DNA of 64,000 nucleotides, from contig NZ_ANHX01000021.1 in NCBI RefSeq assembly GCF_000316035.1, forward strand, positions 1 to 64,000, read 5' to 3'. The position numbers and the translations under genes are program-made. Below are positions 26,578 to 34,793 of this stretch, piece after piece. The stretch's first letter is position 1. Each line of letters begins with the position of its first letter. The DNA is from Paenibacillus sp. PAMC 26794. GTDB taxonomy: Bacteria > Bacillota > Bacilli > Paenibacillales > Paenibacillaceae. The notes under the pieces are model-generated. The model was given only the letters and a program-made list of their open reading frames with translations, was not told where the DNA came from and ran no database searches.

Positions 26578-26808
26578 TTATTGAAATAGATATTTGAAAA
26601 ATAAAACTGTACCAAGAACACCTATTACCAAAAACATAATTGCTGAGTTTCGATATTTCTTCCACATCCGAATGGCATTAGCAATATTTAGAATGCCTAG
26701 TGCAAGCATGTTAATACGAGAATCTACTTGAAACAAGTTGAATACTAACATAATGGCAACTACTATCGAGATACACCAGAACCATAATGGAATTTTATCC
26801 TTTATCAT
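26578..26808 (-). CDS. Small membrane protein (three predicted helices), unknown function
   Basis: A 76-residue hydrophobic protein with membrane segments at about 8-26 (WFWCISIVVAIMLVFNLF), 32-46 and 55-74 (IMFLVIGVLGTVLFF). ATG follows AGGAGCAGATCA. The pattern resembles generic small integral membrane proteins of Bacillales, but I recognise no named family. It has its own terminator and lies between the small secreted protein and the iron-responsive genes. Confidence 0.6.
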   Translation of the reverse strand: MIKDKIPLWFWCISIVVAIMLVFNLFQVDSRINMLALGILNIANAIRMWKKYRNSAIMFLVIGVLGTVLFFKYLFQ

Positions 26809-27033
26809 TGATCTGCTCCTTTAGTTTATATCCTATCTGTTATAATATATTCCTCAATCTAATTAAAATTCCTTTATTTAGTCTATTAAACAAGCAGATT
26901 ATAGATTAACGAAAAGGATAATACCAGTAGATTCATAGAGTGCCTGTGAATTACATCACAAAATTTTGATAGCTTTGAAAGTCATATGGTTTTCTTGATT
27001 TTTTTCGAAAAACATCTCACAGACCATTCATTA

Positions 27034-28587
27034 TCAAGCCATAAACCGCAATATATCCTCAATCTTCTTCCCATGAGAGATCACACCGTAGTTCATCCAA
27101 CTCATGAAATCCACCTCATACACATTACCGTTCTTCACCGCAGGCAGACATTTCCATTCATCCCTATCGAGCAGTTCGCGCTCAACTCCAGGTTTGGTCG
27201 AATTTCCAGTGTCAAATGTAATCAATAAGTGATCCGCATGAAGCTGACTTAACTGGTCCAATCCAATGAAAATCCTCCGCTCGTGTCTTGTCCATTGCTG
27301 CACACGGGAGTGCGGAGTCAGTCCAAGATCCTGATAAATTACAGGTCCGACATAGCCCTGCTGATCCCCATAGAGAGTAATATCAGACGCGGATATACGC
27401 AAAAATGCCACCGTCTGACCACGCATATAACGTGATAACCGGCTCTTAGCTTCCATTGCCTTGTCCTCATACGCACCAATTACATCTTGAACCCGATTCA
27501 CCTTTCCCAATACATCGGCGGTCGATCTCAAAATGGAGCGCCAATCTTCTCCCAGATGTTCCACGTAAAACGTAGGTGCTACCTGCTCGAAGCGGTCCAG
27601 ATTCCATCGATCATATCCCTTGTCCAGCATGATAAAATCAGGTACATTGCCCAGATTAAACTGTGCATCCATCTGGCTCACATCAAATTCAGGTACATCA
27701 TCCAATCCCAAATAATGCTGTCTCCCCCAAGAATGATGCGAGCATTGCAGTACGGGTTTTACGCCAAGAGCCAACACAAAGTCCTCCAGATACGGAGCAA
27801 AGACACGAACCTCTTGACGGTGATGACGGCGGTATAACCCAGGTGAAATACCAGAGTATTGCTTAAATCGGCGACCAAAATAATACTCGCTGCTAAATCC
27901 CACATTCTGTGCAATTTCATGGATGCGATCATCCGTCAGCTGCAATAGTTGCTTCGAGCGTTCAAGCCGAACCGCATTTACATATTCAAGCGGGAGCTTG
28001 CCCGTAATCCTTTTGAATTGCCGAGTGTAGCTAGCTCTGGTAAGACCAATATCTGCCGCGAGCTCATCCACGGTTATCGTCTGATCGTAGTGGTCGCCAA
28101 TATAACGAATTGAACTTTGAAGACGGGCACGGTCATCAGGTACTTCTGTTTCGGGGGCACTCTGGCGAAGCAAGGCACGGAACCACTCCTGGAAACGAAG
28201 CTGTACCTCCCATTGCTCCAGCCAATCGCCAGTGACCTGTTGACGCAGTATTTGTTCCAAGGCTTCCAGACAAGAACTCCACGGACTGTAGCTGAGTTGC
28301 ATAAGCGGTAATAATGTCGGAGAATCTGGACTTTGGGAAAGTCCCTGCTGCTCCTCCGTGTTTCTTCTAAACAAAGCGTTTGAAGTCTCTTCTTTCAACT
28401 CAGCCACCATAAGATCAAGCTTATAATACTGCAATTCACTTTCTGTCCAAGGAGAGCCTTCTATCTTAATAGATGTTCCCGATGGAACAAACATAATCAT
28501 TCCTTTTTCCAGATGAGATTCCCGATCTGAGCAAACTATTGAACCTTTCCCAGACGTTACAACGAATATAGCGTGTGAAGACGACAT
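27034..28587 (-). CDS. Btr-type AraC regulator fused to a siderophore-binding domain, 5' end interrupted
   Basis: A 517-residue reading frame: a partial cupin-like N-domain (about 1-60), two AraC helix-turn-helix motifs (about 180-270: TVDELAADIGLTRASY and IHEIAQNVGFSSEYYF) and a C-terminal periplasmic-binding-type domain (about 270-515) like that of FeuA. B. subtilis Btr has this layout, binds bacillibactin and activates siderophore uptake genes. No ribosome binding site precedes ATG 28587. The same frame continues upstream past one TAA codon (28594-28596) to an ATG with a good ribosome binding site at 28698, just below a Fur box. The gene is therefore probably a full-length regulator broken by a nonsense codon, unless translation restarts at 28587. 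The target is likely the neighbouring binding-protein gene. Confidence 0.8.
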   Translation of the reverse strand: MSSSHAIFVVTSGKGSIVCSDRESHLEKGMIMFVPSGTSIKIEGSPWTESELQYYKLDLMVAELKEETSNALFRRNTEEQQGLSQSPDSPTLLPLMQLSYSPWSSCLEALEQILRQQVTGDWLEQWEVQLRFQEWFRALLRQSAPETEVPDDRARLQSSIRYIGDHYDQTITVDELAADIGLTRASYTRQFKRITGKLPLEYVNAVRLERSKQLLQLTDDRIHEIAQNVGFSSEYYFGRRFKQYSGISPGLYRRHHRQEVRVFAPYLEDFVLALGVKPVLQCSHHSWGRQHYLGLDDVPEFDVSQMDAQFNLGNVPDFIMLDKGYDRWNLDRFEQVAPTFYVEHLGEDWRSILRSTADVLGKVNRVQDVIGAYEDKAMEAKSRLSRYMRGQTVAFLRISASDITLYGDQQGYVGPVIYQDLGLTPHSRVQQWTRHERRIFIGLDQLSQLHADHLLITFDTGNSTKPGVERELLDRDEWKCLPAVKNGNVYEVDFMSWMNYGVISHGKKIEDILRFMA

Positions 28588-28698
28588 TCTGTATTACAAA
28601 CGTTTATCGATATGAGATTGATGGTGATCTACGTATTCCATATGCAGAAGCGTGCATAGCCAGGGCTTGGGAATGAGTTGTATTATCGTGTAGCACAT
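28588..28698 (-). pseudogene. In-frame N-terminal piece of the Btr-type regulator before a TAA codon
   Basis: Starting at ATG 28698 (AGGA 8 nt upstream), 34 codons read MCYTIIQLIPKPW...LLHMEYV...DKRL, then TAA, then YR and the ATG of the annotated regulator, all in one frame. The length and the LLHMEYV-type strand fit the missing first strands of the AraC cupin domain. A CAA-to-TAA change would explain it. A sequencing error is also possible. Confidence 0.55.
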
Positions 28699-28714
28699 GT
28701 TCATCGTCCTAACT

Positions 28715-28733
28715 GAGAATTATTATCATTTAA
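28715..28733. promoter_or_regulatory. Fur box upstream of the Btr-type regulator
   Basis: GAGAATTATTATCATTTAA matches 14 of 19 positions of the Fur consensus GATAATGATTATCATTATC and lies 17 nt before the likely original start codon. Confidence 0.55.
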
Positions 28734-28746
28734 AATAGTGTATACG

Positions 28747-28785
28747 AAAAAAGAAAGCTCTTCAACCCTGGCTGAAGAACTTTCT
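28747..28785 (-). terminator. Terminator of the iron-siderophore binding protein gene
   Basis: Stem AAGAAAGTTCTTCA.../TGAAGAGCTTTCTT with a short loop and TTTTTCG on the minus strand. Confidence 0.75.
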
Positions 28786-28801
28786 TATGGGATCATGCTC
28801 G

Positions 28802-28852
28802 AATCAATTTCATGACTCACTAAAAATGGATTAAGGTCTTATGAAATTGATT
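28802..28852. repeat. 12-bp inverted repeat after the siderophore binding protein gene
   Basis: AATCAATTTCAT (28802-28813) and its exact complement (28841-28852) flank 27 nt. It lies directly after the coding region and before the main terminator. It has no T-tract and could stabilise the 3' end of the transcript. Confidence 0.5.
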
Positions 28853-28855
28853 CAC

Positions 28856-29854
28856 TTATGGAGTCATTTTTTCCAACAGATCATCAATTTTCATGGAATT
28901 TGCTGTAATCGCACCTGATTGCCAATGTGCTCTTTCCATGATATACACCTGATTGTTCTTAACCGCTGGAAGCGACTGCCACAACTTGCTGTCAAGTACC
29001 TTCAAAGCTTCCTTGTTCTCAGGGGATGACCATTCTCCATTGGAAGGGAAAATAATAAGATGATCCGCATCAAGTTGCGGGATGGCCTCCTCAGACAAGA
29101 TTTCCTGATATTCTTCCATCTTGCTAACCAGAGGATGAGGTGTTAGACCAAGCTCCGAATAAATAAATCCGGTAAATCGATTCTTCACACCGAACAACGC
29201 CAGTGTATCATCGTTAACATTCAACCGGACAACTGCGACGGTCTCGTCTCCAACCGCTTCCTGCAACTTCGCCTTAGCATCTGCAACCTTAGCTCCGAAT
29301 GCCGTAGCAACTTCTTCACCCTTTTCCGGTTTACCCACAACATCGGCAATGGTTTTCAAAATTTGATTCGAATCCTGCAATACGCTCTCAGGCAAGCGAT
29401 ACGTCGGTGCCACCTTGGAATACATCTCATATTTCTCCATATCCACTCCACCATCTACAATGATGAGATCCGGATCATATGCCAACAAAGCTTCAATGCT
29501 CCCTGTGGTGTCAAATTGCGGAACATCCAGTCCTAAATAATCCTGTACACCCCACAAAGGATGATACCACTGCACTACAGGTGTAATATCGAGCGCCTTC
29601 AGATAATCCTCCACATATATTCCAGCAATCCGCTGTGGTTGAACCGGAATCGTCACATCTCCAAATTCATCCTGTACAACCCGTGTAGCAGGCTCTGTCT
29701 CGGTTTCAGTAGTATTTTCTCCAGAAGCTGCACTTTCAGTTGCAGGAGTCTGTTCCGCATTCGTAGCGGTATTTGTACTACATCCTGAAATAACCAGACC
29801 CATGAGCAATAATGTGATCGCCCACCCTTTGAAACCTTTAACTAAACCTACCAT
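28856..29854 (-). CDS. Iron-siderophore ABC transporter substrate-binding lipoprotein
   Basis: About 332 residues. The N-terminal lipoprotein signal has lipobox ISGC, followed by a Thr/Glu/Ala-rich linker and a class III (FeuA/FecB-type) binding fold: DEFGDVTIPVQPQRIAG, then DPDLIIVDGG, and the end WQSLPAVKNNQVYIME. It should bind ferric siderophores outside the cell for an iron importer. No permease or ATPase genes are adjacent, so the rest of the transporter is encoded elsewhere. ATG 29854 is chosen over GTG 29866 because AGGGGTGAAGGG then lies at the right distance. A strong Fur box precedes it. The C-terminal domain of the adjacent regulator is similar, which suggests both see the same siderophore. 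Confidence 0.92.
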   Translation of the reverse strand: MVGLVKGFKGWAITLLLMGLVISGCSTNTATNAEQTPATESAASGENTTETETEPATRVVQDEFGDVTIPVQPQRIAGIYVEDYLKALDITPVVQWYHPLWGVQDYLGLDVPQFDTTGSIEALLAYDPDLIIVDGGVDMEKYEMYSKVAPTYRLPESVLQDSNQILKTIADVVGKPEKGEEVATAFGAKVADAKAKLQEAVGDETVAVVRLNVNDDTLALFGVKNRFTGFIYSELGLTPHPLVSKMEEYQEILSEEAIPQLDADHLIIFPSNGEWSSPENKEALKVLDSKLWQSLPAVKNNQVYIMERAHWQSGAITANSMKIDDLLEKMTP

Positions 29855-29907
29855 GTTACCCTTCACCCCTATGTGATCTGTTGATGTAACCGTGAGAACA
29901 TTTCACA

Positions 29908-29926
29908 TATAATGATTATCATTCTC
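29908..29926. promoter_or_regulatory. Fur box of the iron-siderophore binding protein gene
   Basis: TATAATGATTATCATTCTC matches 17 of 19 consensus Fur-box positions and lies 54 nt upstream of the start codon. Confidence 0.8.
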
Positions 29927-30032
29927 ACCGATTGCTTAGGTGAATTGTACCTTATGCCTCAGCCGACCCACAATGTACATTTGATGCTGTTTTTTTATAC
30001 AAACGAAAACACCCCTGTTGGTCCTCCCCCGC

Positions 30033-30407
30033 TTATCGCAGGGGCAACCTGCCTTGACGATAACTTTCCAGCAGCTGATCCACAAAGGAATCGTTCGCCG
30101 TACCTTGTAACAATGCAGCACCAATTAAACCTATATCATCACTCACATACCCCGCTAACTCAGGTTCGCCGGTGAGAGCTAAAGTCTGTTTAAACGCCTG
30201 TTCCCTGCATGCGCGCAGCACCTCTTCTTTAGCCACAGCGGTAGCTTGAGCCAACCGTTCAAAAGCTTGCATCCACTCGTCAGCAAATGCAGAGGCATCC
30301 CTTTCATCCAGGTAAATTTCCACATCCAATCCTTCGAATGTCTGCTGGGTCAGAATCCGTCCCTCGTTAAGATCCAACAGTAGCTTCTCTACATCTGTTC
30401 TGCTCAT
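30033..30407 (-). CDS. Conserved-looking acidic protein of unknown function
   Basis: A 124-residue soluble protein, mostly helical by composition (DVEKLLLDLNEG at the start, then DASAFADEWMQAFERLAQA). No signal peptide, membrane segment or metal motif is seen. ATG follows GGAGGAGAG. It is 22 nt downstream of the exonuclease gene and likely the last gene of the methyltransferase operon. Function not recognised. Confidence 0.65.
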   Translation of the reverse strand: MSRTDVEKLLLDLNEGRILTQQTFEGLDVEIYLDERDASAFADEWMQAFERLAQATAVAKEEVLRACREQAFKQTLALTGEPELAGYVSDDIGLIGAALLQGTANDSFVDQLLESYRQGRLPLR

Positions 30408-30429
30408 TGATCTCTCCTCCAGTTCCTTA

Positions 30430-31092
30430 TCATGTCAGATACATCTCTGGTATAACGAAACGTTTCATCATTCGATTAGGATCAGCTGTAAAATGATCCA
30501 ATTGAAGTTTCTCATATTCGCTAAGGATACATTCGAAAATACGCGCGATCACTCCACAATCTTCCAAGGCATCATGCCTGCGAATTCCATCTGTATTCAG
30601 ATCGTAATATCGAATCAGAAAATCCGTAGAGACAACCTCGGTAATCTCAGGATGAATGTAGGTGAACATCGCTTTTGTATCGAGCACCTGGTTGGTCAAC
30701 ATCGGAAGACTATACTCATCACAATGCCGCTTCAAGATGGGCAGGTCATACTCATATCCTGCTTGTGTTACAAGCACATTATCCCCAATAAATTTCTGAA
30801 ATTCCTGAAATGCTTCTACGAACGACGGAGCCTCTACCATATCCTCATTCGAAATGCCTGTTAATTTCGCCACAGGTTCTGGTATTGGTTTGTTCGCACG
30901 TGCAAGTGAAGAAAATGTTGTATTACACCGTTGACCTCTTTGGTAATGCATCGCACCAAATTGAGTCACACTCTCCACCACAGGATTAATGCCTGTCCCT
31001 TCGAGATCAAATATACAGTACATTCTTTCCTGTAATGAAGATACGCTTAGATTTTCAATAAAGTATGTATCAGGCAACAGCGTAATTTTCAT
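30430..31092 (-). CDS. DEDDh-type 3'-5' exonuclease
   Basis: A 220-residue exonuclease of the DNA polymerase III epsilon/RNase T superfamily. ExoI is FDLEGTGINP (Asp and Glu), the middle acidic residue is in GYEYDLPILKRH and ExoIII is RRHDALEDC, which has the His and last Asp of the DEDDh subclass. It trims DNA or RNA 3' ends with two metal ions. A 25-residue N-terminal piece precedes the fold. ATG 31092 is chosen over GTG 31101 because GGGAGTGGG is upstream. The gene follows the histidine phosphatase gene by 61 nt. Confidence 0.88.
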   Translation of the reverse strand: MKITLLPDTYFIENLSVSSLQERMYCIFDLEGTGINPVVESVTQFGAMHYQRGQRCNTTFSSLARANKPIPEPVAKLTGISNEDMVEAPSFVEAFQEFQKFIGDNVLVTQAGYEYDLPILKRHCDEYSLPMLTNQVLDTKAMFTYIHPEITEVVSTDFLIRYYDLNTDGIRRHDALEDCGVIARIFECILSEYEKLQLDHFTADPNRMMKRFVIPEMYLT

Positions 31093-31153
31093 CCGTCCCA
31101 CTCCCTCTTCTCCACTATCATCCTGGCTAATGCATTACTAATATACAGCTCTG

Positions 31154-31732
31154 TCACTCCCACAATCGGGTGACCTGAACCAACTTGCGCGTTCCATCTA
31201 ACTCCAACTTATAGATGTCCGGCATCGTAGTCTTCTCCCAGAAATCATAACCGTAGGAAGAATCATAGTGTTGTAAAATAAGCGTCATTACATCTCCATG
31301 TGTTCCGATGACTACCTTGTGACCCACATGTTTATCCAAAATTTTCTCGATCGCCGTTACTGCCCTTGAGCGAGCCTGTTCACCAGACTCCCCACCTGGA
31401 TACACATACGTAGGATCACGGTACAACTGCTGCTTGGCTTCACGAAAATTATCATGCTTCACATCCGAACTCGACAACTGGCGTTCCCGCAAATCTTCCT
31501 CTGTCACCACAATTCCACCTGACCGATCTGCCAGAATCTGAATCGTATCCACCGCTCGTCTGTAAGGGCTAGAATAGAACAGTTGAATCTGCTCCCCATG
31601 GAGCAGACTGGCAACCGTTCCCGCATCTTGATGACCTTGCTCTGTCAGTCCACGCTCGCGTTCCTGTCCTTCAACATATCGAGACTCCGCATGTCTAACA
31701 AAATACAAAAACGTACTGGCCTCACTCATCAT
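31154..31732 (-). CDS. Histidine phosphatase family protein (phosphoglycerate mutase-like)
   Basis: A 192-residue member of the branch-1 histidine phosphatases. The catalytic RHAE motif is in YFVRHAESRY and the second His in VVIGTHGDVM. The family removes phosphate from many small molecules or phosphoproteins through a phosphohistidine intermediate. The start codon overlaps the stop of the methyltransferase gene (ATGA), so the two are translationally coupled and probably act on the same process. ATG 31729 is an alternative start. Confidence 0.88.
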   Translation of the reverse strand: MMSEASTFLYFVRHAESRYVEGQERERGLTEQGHQDAGTVASLLHGEQIQLFYSSPYRRAVDTIQILADRSGGIVVTEEDLRERQLSSSDVKHDNFREAKQQLYRDPTYVYPGGESGEQARSRAVTAIEKILDKHVGHKVVIGTHGDVMTLILQHYDSSYGYDFWEKTTMPDIYKLELDGTRKLVQVTRLWE

Positions 31733-33951
31733 CCATCCGCCAACCCTTTTTTCTTCTCAATGACAATCAGGCAGGTACTGTCTGGCAAAGGCGCAGGTTC
31801 ACCATTTTCCTTCATTAAGATAACTCGTTCACCAAGTGCCTCCGTGTACCCCTCCTGAAGGAAATGCTCGAAAGTGATAATCTCGGCTTGTTCGCCTAAC
31901 GCTTCTCGAATACAGTTCGCATAGTCTGTCGGCGTGAATATACCGAACTGTTCCTGAATCTCATGCACATATGCCTCTTCGCCCCACGTATAAGTATAGA
32001 GAAATTCCATCGCATCGTTGATCGGCAATACGACCTCATTGTCTGAGACCCGCTCATATTGAATTGCACGTCCCTGAAAATCCTCTGCATACCGCTCCAG
32101 CCAGCGCATCCCATCCGCTTCCAGGAAACGAATACGGCGCTTCTGTGCCTCCGGTTCACTCATGATGCCATCCCGAATCAGAATTCTTCCTCCAGGTGAC
32201 AGCACACGGAATGAACTTCTCAGCGCTGCTACAACCGTGTCGGAATTAAATCTTCGACCGTCCAGTTCAATATATGAATATAATTCATGCAGAATGGATG
32301 AAAAAATAACCGTATCCACTGTGCCCGGCTGCACATATTGCTCCAGTTGCAGGGCATCGCCCTTCATCACTTGCCAGCGATGTCCCTCACGTTGTTTTTT
32401 GCGTTCCAGCGCTTCAATGACATTGGCTGAGATATCGATACCAATCGGCTCCACTTCCGGTTTTTCCTGCTCAATCAGATCCAGCAGAATTCCTCCACCT
32501 GGACCAATATCCAGTACCCGTTTACCAACGATATAGTCGAGCAGTACTTTTTTATAATCACCGGAGCTGTTCATATCGGATAAATACGTCTCTTCGTTGT
32601 GGAATCTGTCATAGGCATCACGGCGTAATCCAAACAGGTCAAATAACAGCAGTACAGCCTTCTCATATAACGGCGACTTTTCCGCTTCAATACAGAATGC
32701 AATCAGCTTCTCCGCCGCTGGAGAAAATTCAAAGGTCACGAACAGTGTATCCGGCAGATCCGCATGACGCTCAATGCGATGGGTTAGATGGGGATAGACG
32801 ATCTGCTCCCCTGACACAATCTGTTCCCATGCATACTGTTCCAAATATTTCTCAATCATTCGTTTCTTGTATATATTGAGCTTCTTGACCCCTTTGTAAT
32901 CGTAATACATCGTATTCATCAATGGTTCGAAGCTGATATGACGGACTATATCGGATTGGCTCTCCATGGATGTTGGATGCATGCTATCGCTGCGAAGCGT
33001 CAACAGGAACACTTTCACCATCTCCTGCAACGAAAAATCCTGCATGGCCGACTCCACATACCATAATGTGCGATGAGCCAGCGGAACCAGCGCCTGTTCT
33101 ACATCCAGTTCGGTTTGGAGCTTGGCGTAAGCCGTATCCATAGCTTCTCCCTGCCGAATGGATGAACTTCTTAAGCGGGATAACCGTTCCTTCACGCTCC
33201 AGTCCTCATGATCGGGTCCGGCGATAATCCAGCCTACAATTCGCTGCACCTCAGCCTGAACCTGTTTCCATAACGCTGGATCAACACCTGCGATAATGCA
33301 CTTATTTAATGCCATCAGTATGGTGTGCAGTTCATCTGTAGTAAGCCATCCTTTGACGATCAAGCCGTGGAGCGAAGCATTCTCGGCAAATGGAATCTCG
33401 CCGCGTATGTATTGACCAATAAGTCCATGCGTAGCAATTAGAGTACGAATAATCTCATGCCTTGGTGTATGTGAAGTCGGCGCAGTATGCTCGCTTATAT
33501 CCGCATTCTTACTTAAGGCATCGCCCGGAGATCCAGGTTGATATATACTCGTCTCCTTGGTCTTACCGATGTCATTATCCAGGTACTCTGCCCCTGCATA
33601 TAGATCATATAACTGAGCGGACCCCACATTGTGTACAAACAAGTTAACGCCCTGCTTTTGCCATACCCGCCGCTGCTCCCGTGATCCGGCCTTCGCCGTC
33701 TCTGACCAGATTAATACTTCCTCCAGAATTTCTCGCACCCAAAAAGAAACCTGAAGCTCCTCCAGCACGTGAAGTGTACGCTCGGTGTAGTCCAACACCG
33801 GATTTGTTCCCTCAAGTTCGGCAATGGAATGAATGCGTTCGAGGTTAATATGGGGCTTCTCCGCTGCTGCCAGCAGTTGCAGCCATAGCTCCTGGGCTTC
33901 CGGCGTGTTACCTGACTTGTATGATTGTATGGCCTTTAATGAATGCAGCAT
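31729..33951 (-). CDS. Large protein with class I SAM methyltransferase domain and an uncharacterised N-terminal region
   Basis: A 740-residue protein. Residues about 475-640 form a Rossmann methyltransferase domain: motif I VLDIGPGGG at 479-487, acidic end of strand 2 (PIGIDIS), motif for strand 3 (GDALQLEQYV) and strand 4 (VDTVIFSSILHELY). The first 440 residues are largely helical and resemble no family I know; a YYDYKGVKK... segment precedes the methyltransferase part, and about 100 residues follow it. The substrate is not evident. It begins an operon with the histidine phosphatase, the exonuclease and a small protein. The best guess (inference) is modification of a nucleic acid or nucleotide, because of the exonuclease. 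Confidence 0.8.
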   Translation of the reverse strand: MLHSLKAIQSYKSGNTPEAQELWLQLLAAAEKPHINLERIHSIAELEGTNPVLDYTERTLHVLEELQVSFWVREILEEVLIWSETAKAGSREQRRVWQKQGVNLFVHNVGSAQLYDLYAGAEYLDNDIGKTKETSIYQPGSPGDALSKNADISEHTAPTSHTPRHEIIRTLIATHGLIGQYIRGEIPFAENASLHGLIVKGWLTTDELHTILMALNKCIIAGVDPALWKQVQAEVQRIVGWIIAGPDHEDWSVKERLSRLRSSSIRQGEAMDTAYAKLQTELDVEQALVPLAHRTLWYVESAMQDFSLQEMVKVFLLTLRSDSMHPTSMESQSDIVRHISFEPLMNTMYYDYKGVKKLNIYKKRMIEKYLEQYAWEQIVSGEQIVYPHLTHRIERHADLPDTLFVTFEFSPAAEKLIAFCIEAEKSPLYEKAVLLLFDLFGLRRDAYDRFHNEETYLSDMNSSGDYKKVLLDYIVGKRVLDIGPGGGILLDLIEQEKPEVEPIGIDISANVIEALERKKQREGHRWQVMKGDALQLEQYVQPGTVDTVIFSSILHELYSYIELDGRRFNSDTVVAALRSSFRVLSPGGRILIRDGIMSEPEAQKRRIRFLEADGMRWLERYAEDFQGRAIQYERVSDNEVVLPINDAMEFLYTYTWGEEAYVHEIQEQFGIFTPTDYANCIREALGEQAEIITFEHFLQEGYTEALGERVILMKENGEPAPLPDSTCLIVIEKKKGLADG

Positions 33952-34011
33952 GAATAAGTCCCCTCTCTTTCCTTTTATATAAAATGATTAGATTCGTTTA
34001 TGGAAGTTAAA

Positions 34012-34194
34012 CTATTGTATAACTGGGTCAGTATCCTCCGGCAATGTGCCGCTTATTAATATTACCCAGCTTCGAGCCACATCACCCGCAGGATCACCGG
34101 ACATACCAGTCATCCAATCGATGACCCAGTGTTGATCGCCAGCCTCACTGAGCATAACATTATCAGGGTGAAAATCGCCATGACAGATCTGCTG
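34012..34194 (-). pseudogene. C-terminal fragment of an aminoglycoside-phosphotransferase-type kinase
   Basis: 60 codons in frame with the GNAT fragment just upstream and ending in TAG. They show the APH catalytic loop (CHGDFHPDNVML) and the metal-binding block (VIDWMTGMSGDPAGDVAR), but the whole N-lobe is missing. It is a clear relic of a small-molecule kinase gene. Confidence 0.75.
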
Positions 34195-34338
34195 TTAATC
34201 AGACAATGTTTTATTCTTTCTGGACGACATCGAGTGGAAGATCCATTTTATATAAGGTGCTCGAATCGTGAGGCGTTTCGTATGGAAGCTCTCGGGAATC
34301 GTTAGCATAATTGGATTAAATGAAGACGATTCTGTCAT
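34195..34338 (-). pseudogene. N-terminal fragment of a GNAT acetyltransferase (RimJ/RimL type)
   Basis: ATG 34338 behind GGAGGAG opens 47 codons. MLTIPESFHTKRLTIRAP is the usual first strand of RimL-type N-acetyltransferases. The similarity stops within 30 residues and a TAA follows; the next codons in frame belong to the APH fragment. A deletion joined the two genes. Confidence 0.6.
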
Positions 34339-34346
34339 CGTTATAC

Positions 34347-34793
34347 CTACTCCTCCACTTGAAAAATAGAATCAATGATCAGCGGCAAATTATCCCTTAC
34401 GGACACTGCACCGAATACTGAACGAGCGTGTGCCCCCTGATCCCCAAATACCTCCATCATCAGATCCGAGAATCCATTTAGCACTTTATGATGCTCCTGA
34501 TACGAAGCGGATGCATTGATGAAGCCTTGCACTTTAACCACTCTCTTCACCCGATCCAGTGAACCCAGCACGTCTCGAACGACAGCAAGCACCTCCAGTC
34601 CAGCATTCCGGGCAAAATCATACCCCTGCTCTGTTGTGAAGTCTGATCCCAGTTTGCCGCGTTCGGAGGTATCCGGTCCTTTCCCGGATACATACATAAT
34701 TCCATTCACAATAACGGCATTGGCGTATTTCGCTGCGGGGGCACTGGCCTGTGGCAAAATGATCCCCAGTTCATTTAATCTTGCTTCAATCAT
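34347..34793 (-). CDS. RidA/YjgF family protein
   Basis: A 148-residue protein of the RidA family (YjgF/YER057c/UK114), with NAVIVNGIMYVSGKGP and the family end segment LPLIIDSIFQVEE. The typical catalytic Arg of RidA proper (in the NxRxxV.V segment) has no clear counterpart: the HARSVFGAVSV segment holds the only likely match. RidA proteins deaminate reactive enamine/imine intermediates or act on related compounds. The start overlaps the stop of the AraC regulator (ATGA), so both are made together. A role with the divergent Gfo/Idh dehydrogenase is an inference from position. Confidence 0.88.
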   Translation of the reverse strand: MIEARLNELGIILPQASAPAAKYANAVIVNGIMYVSGKGPDTSERGKLGSDFTTEQGYDFARNAGLEVLAVVRDVLGSLDRVKRVVKVQGFINASASYQEHHKVLNGFSDLMMEVFGDQGAHARSVFGAVSVRDNLPLIIDSIFQVEE

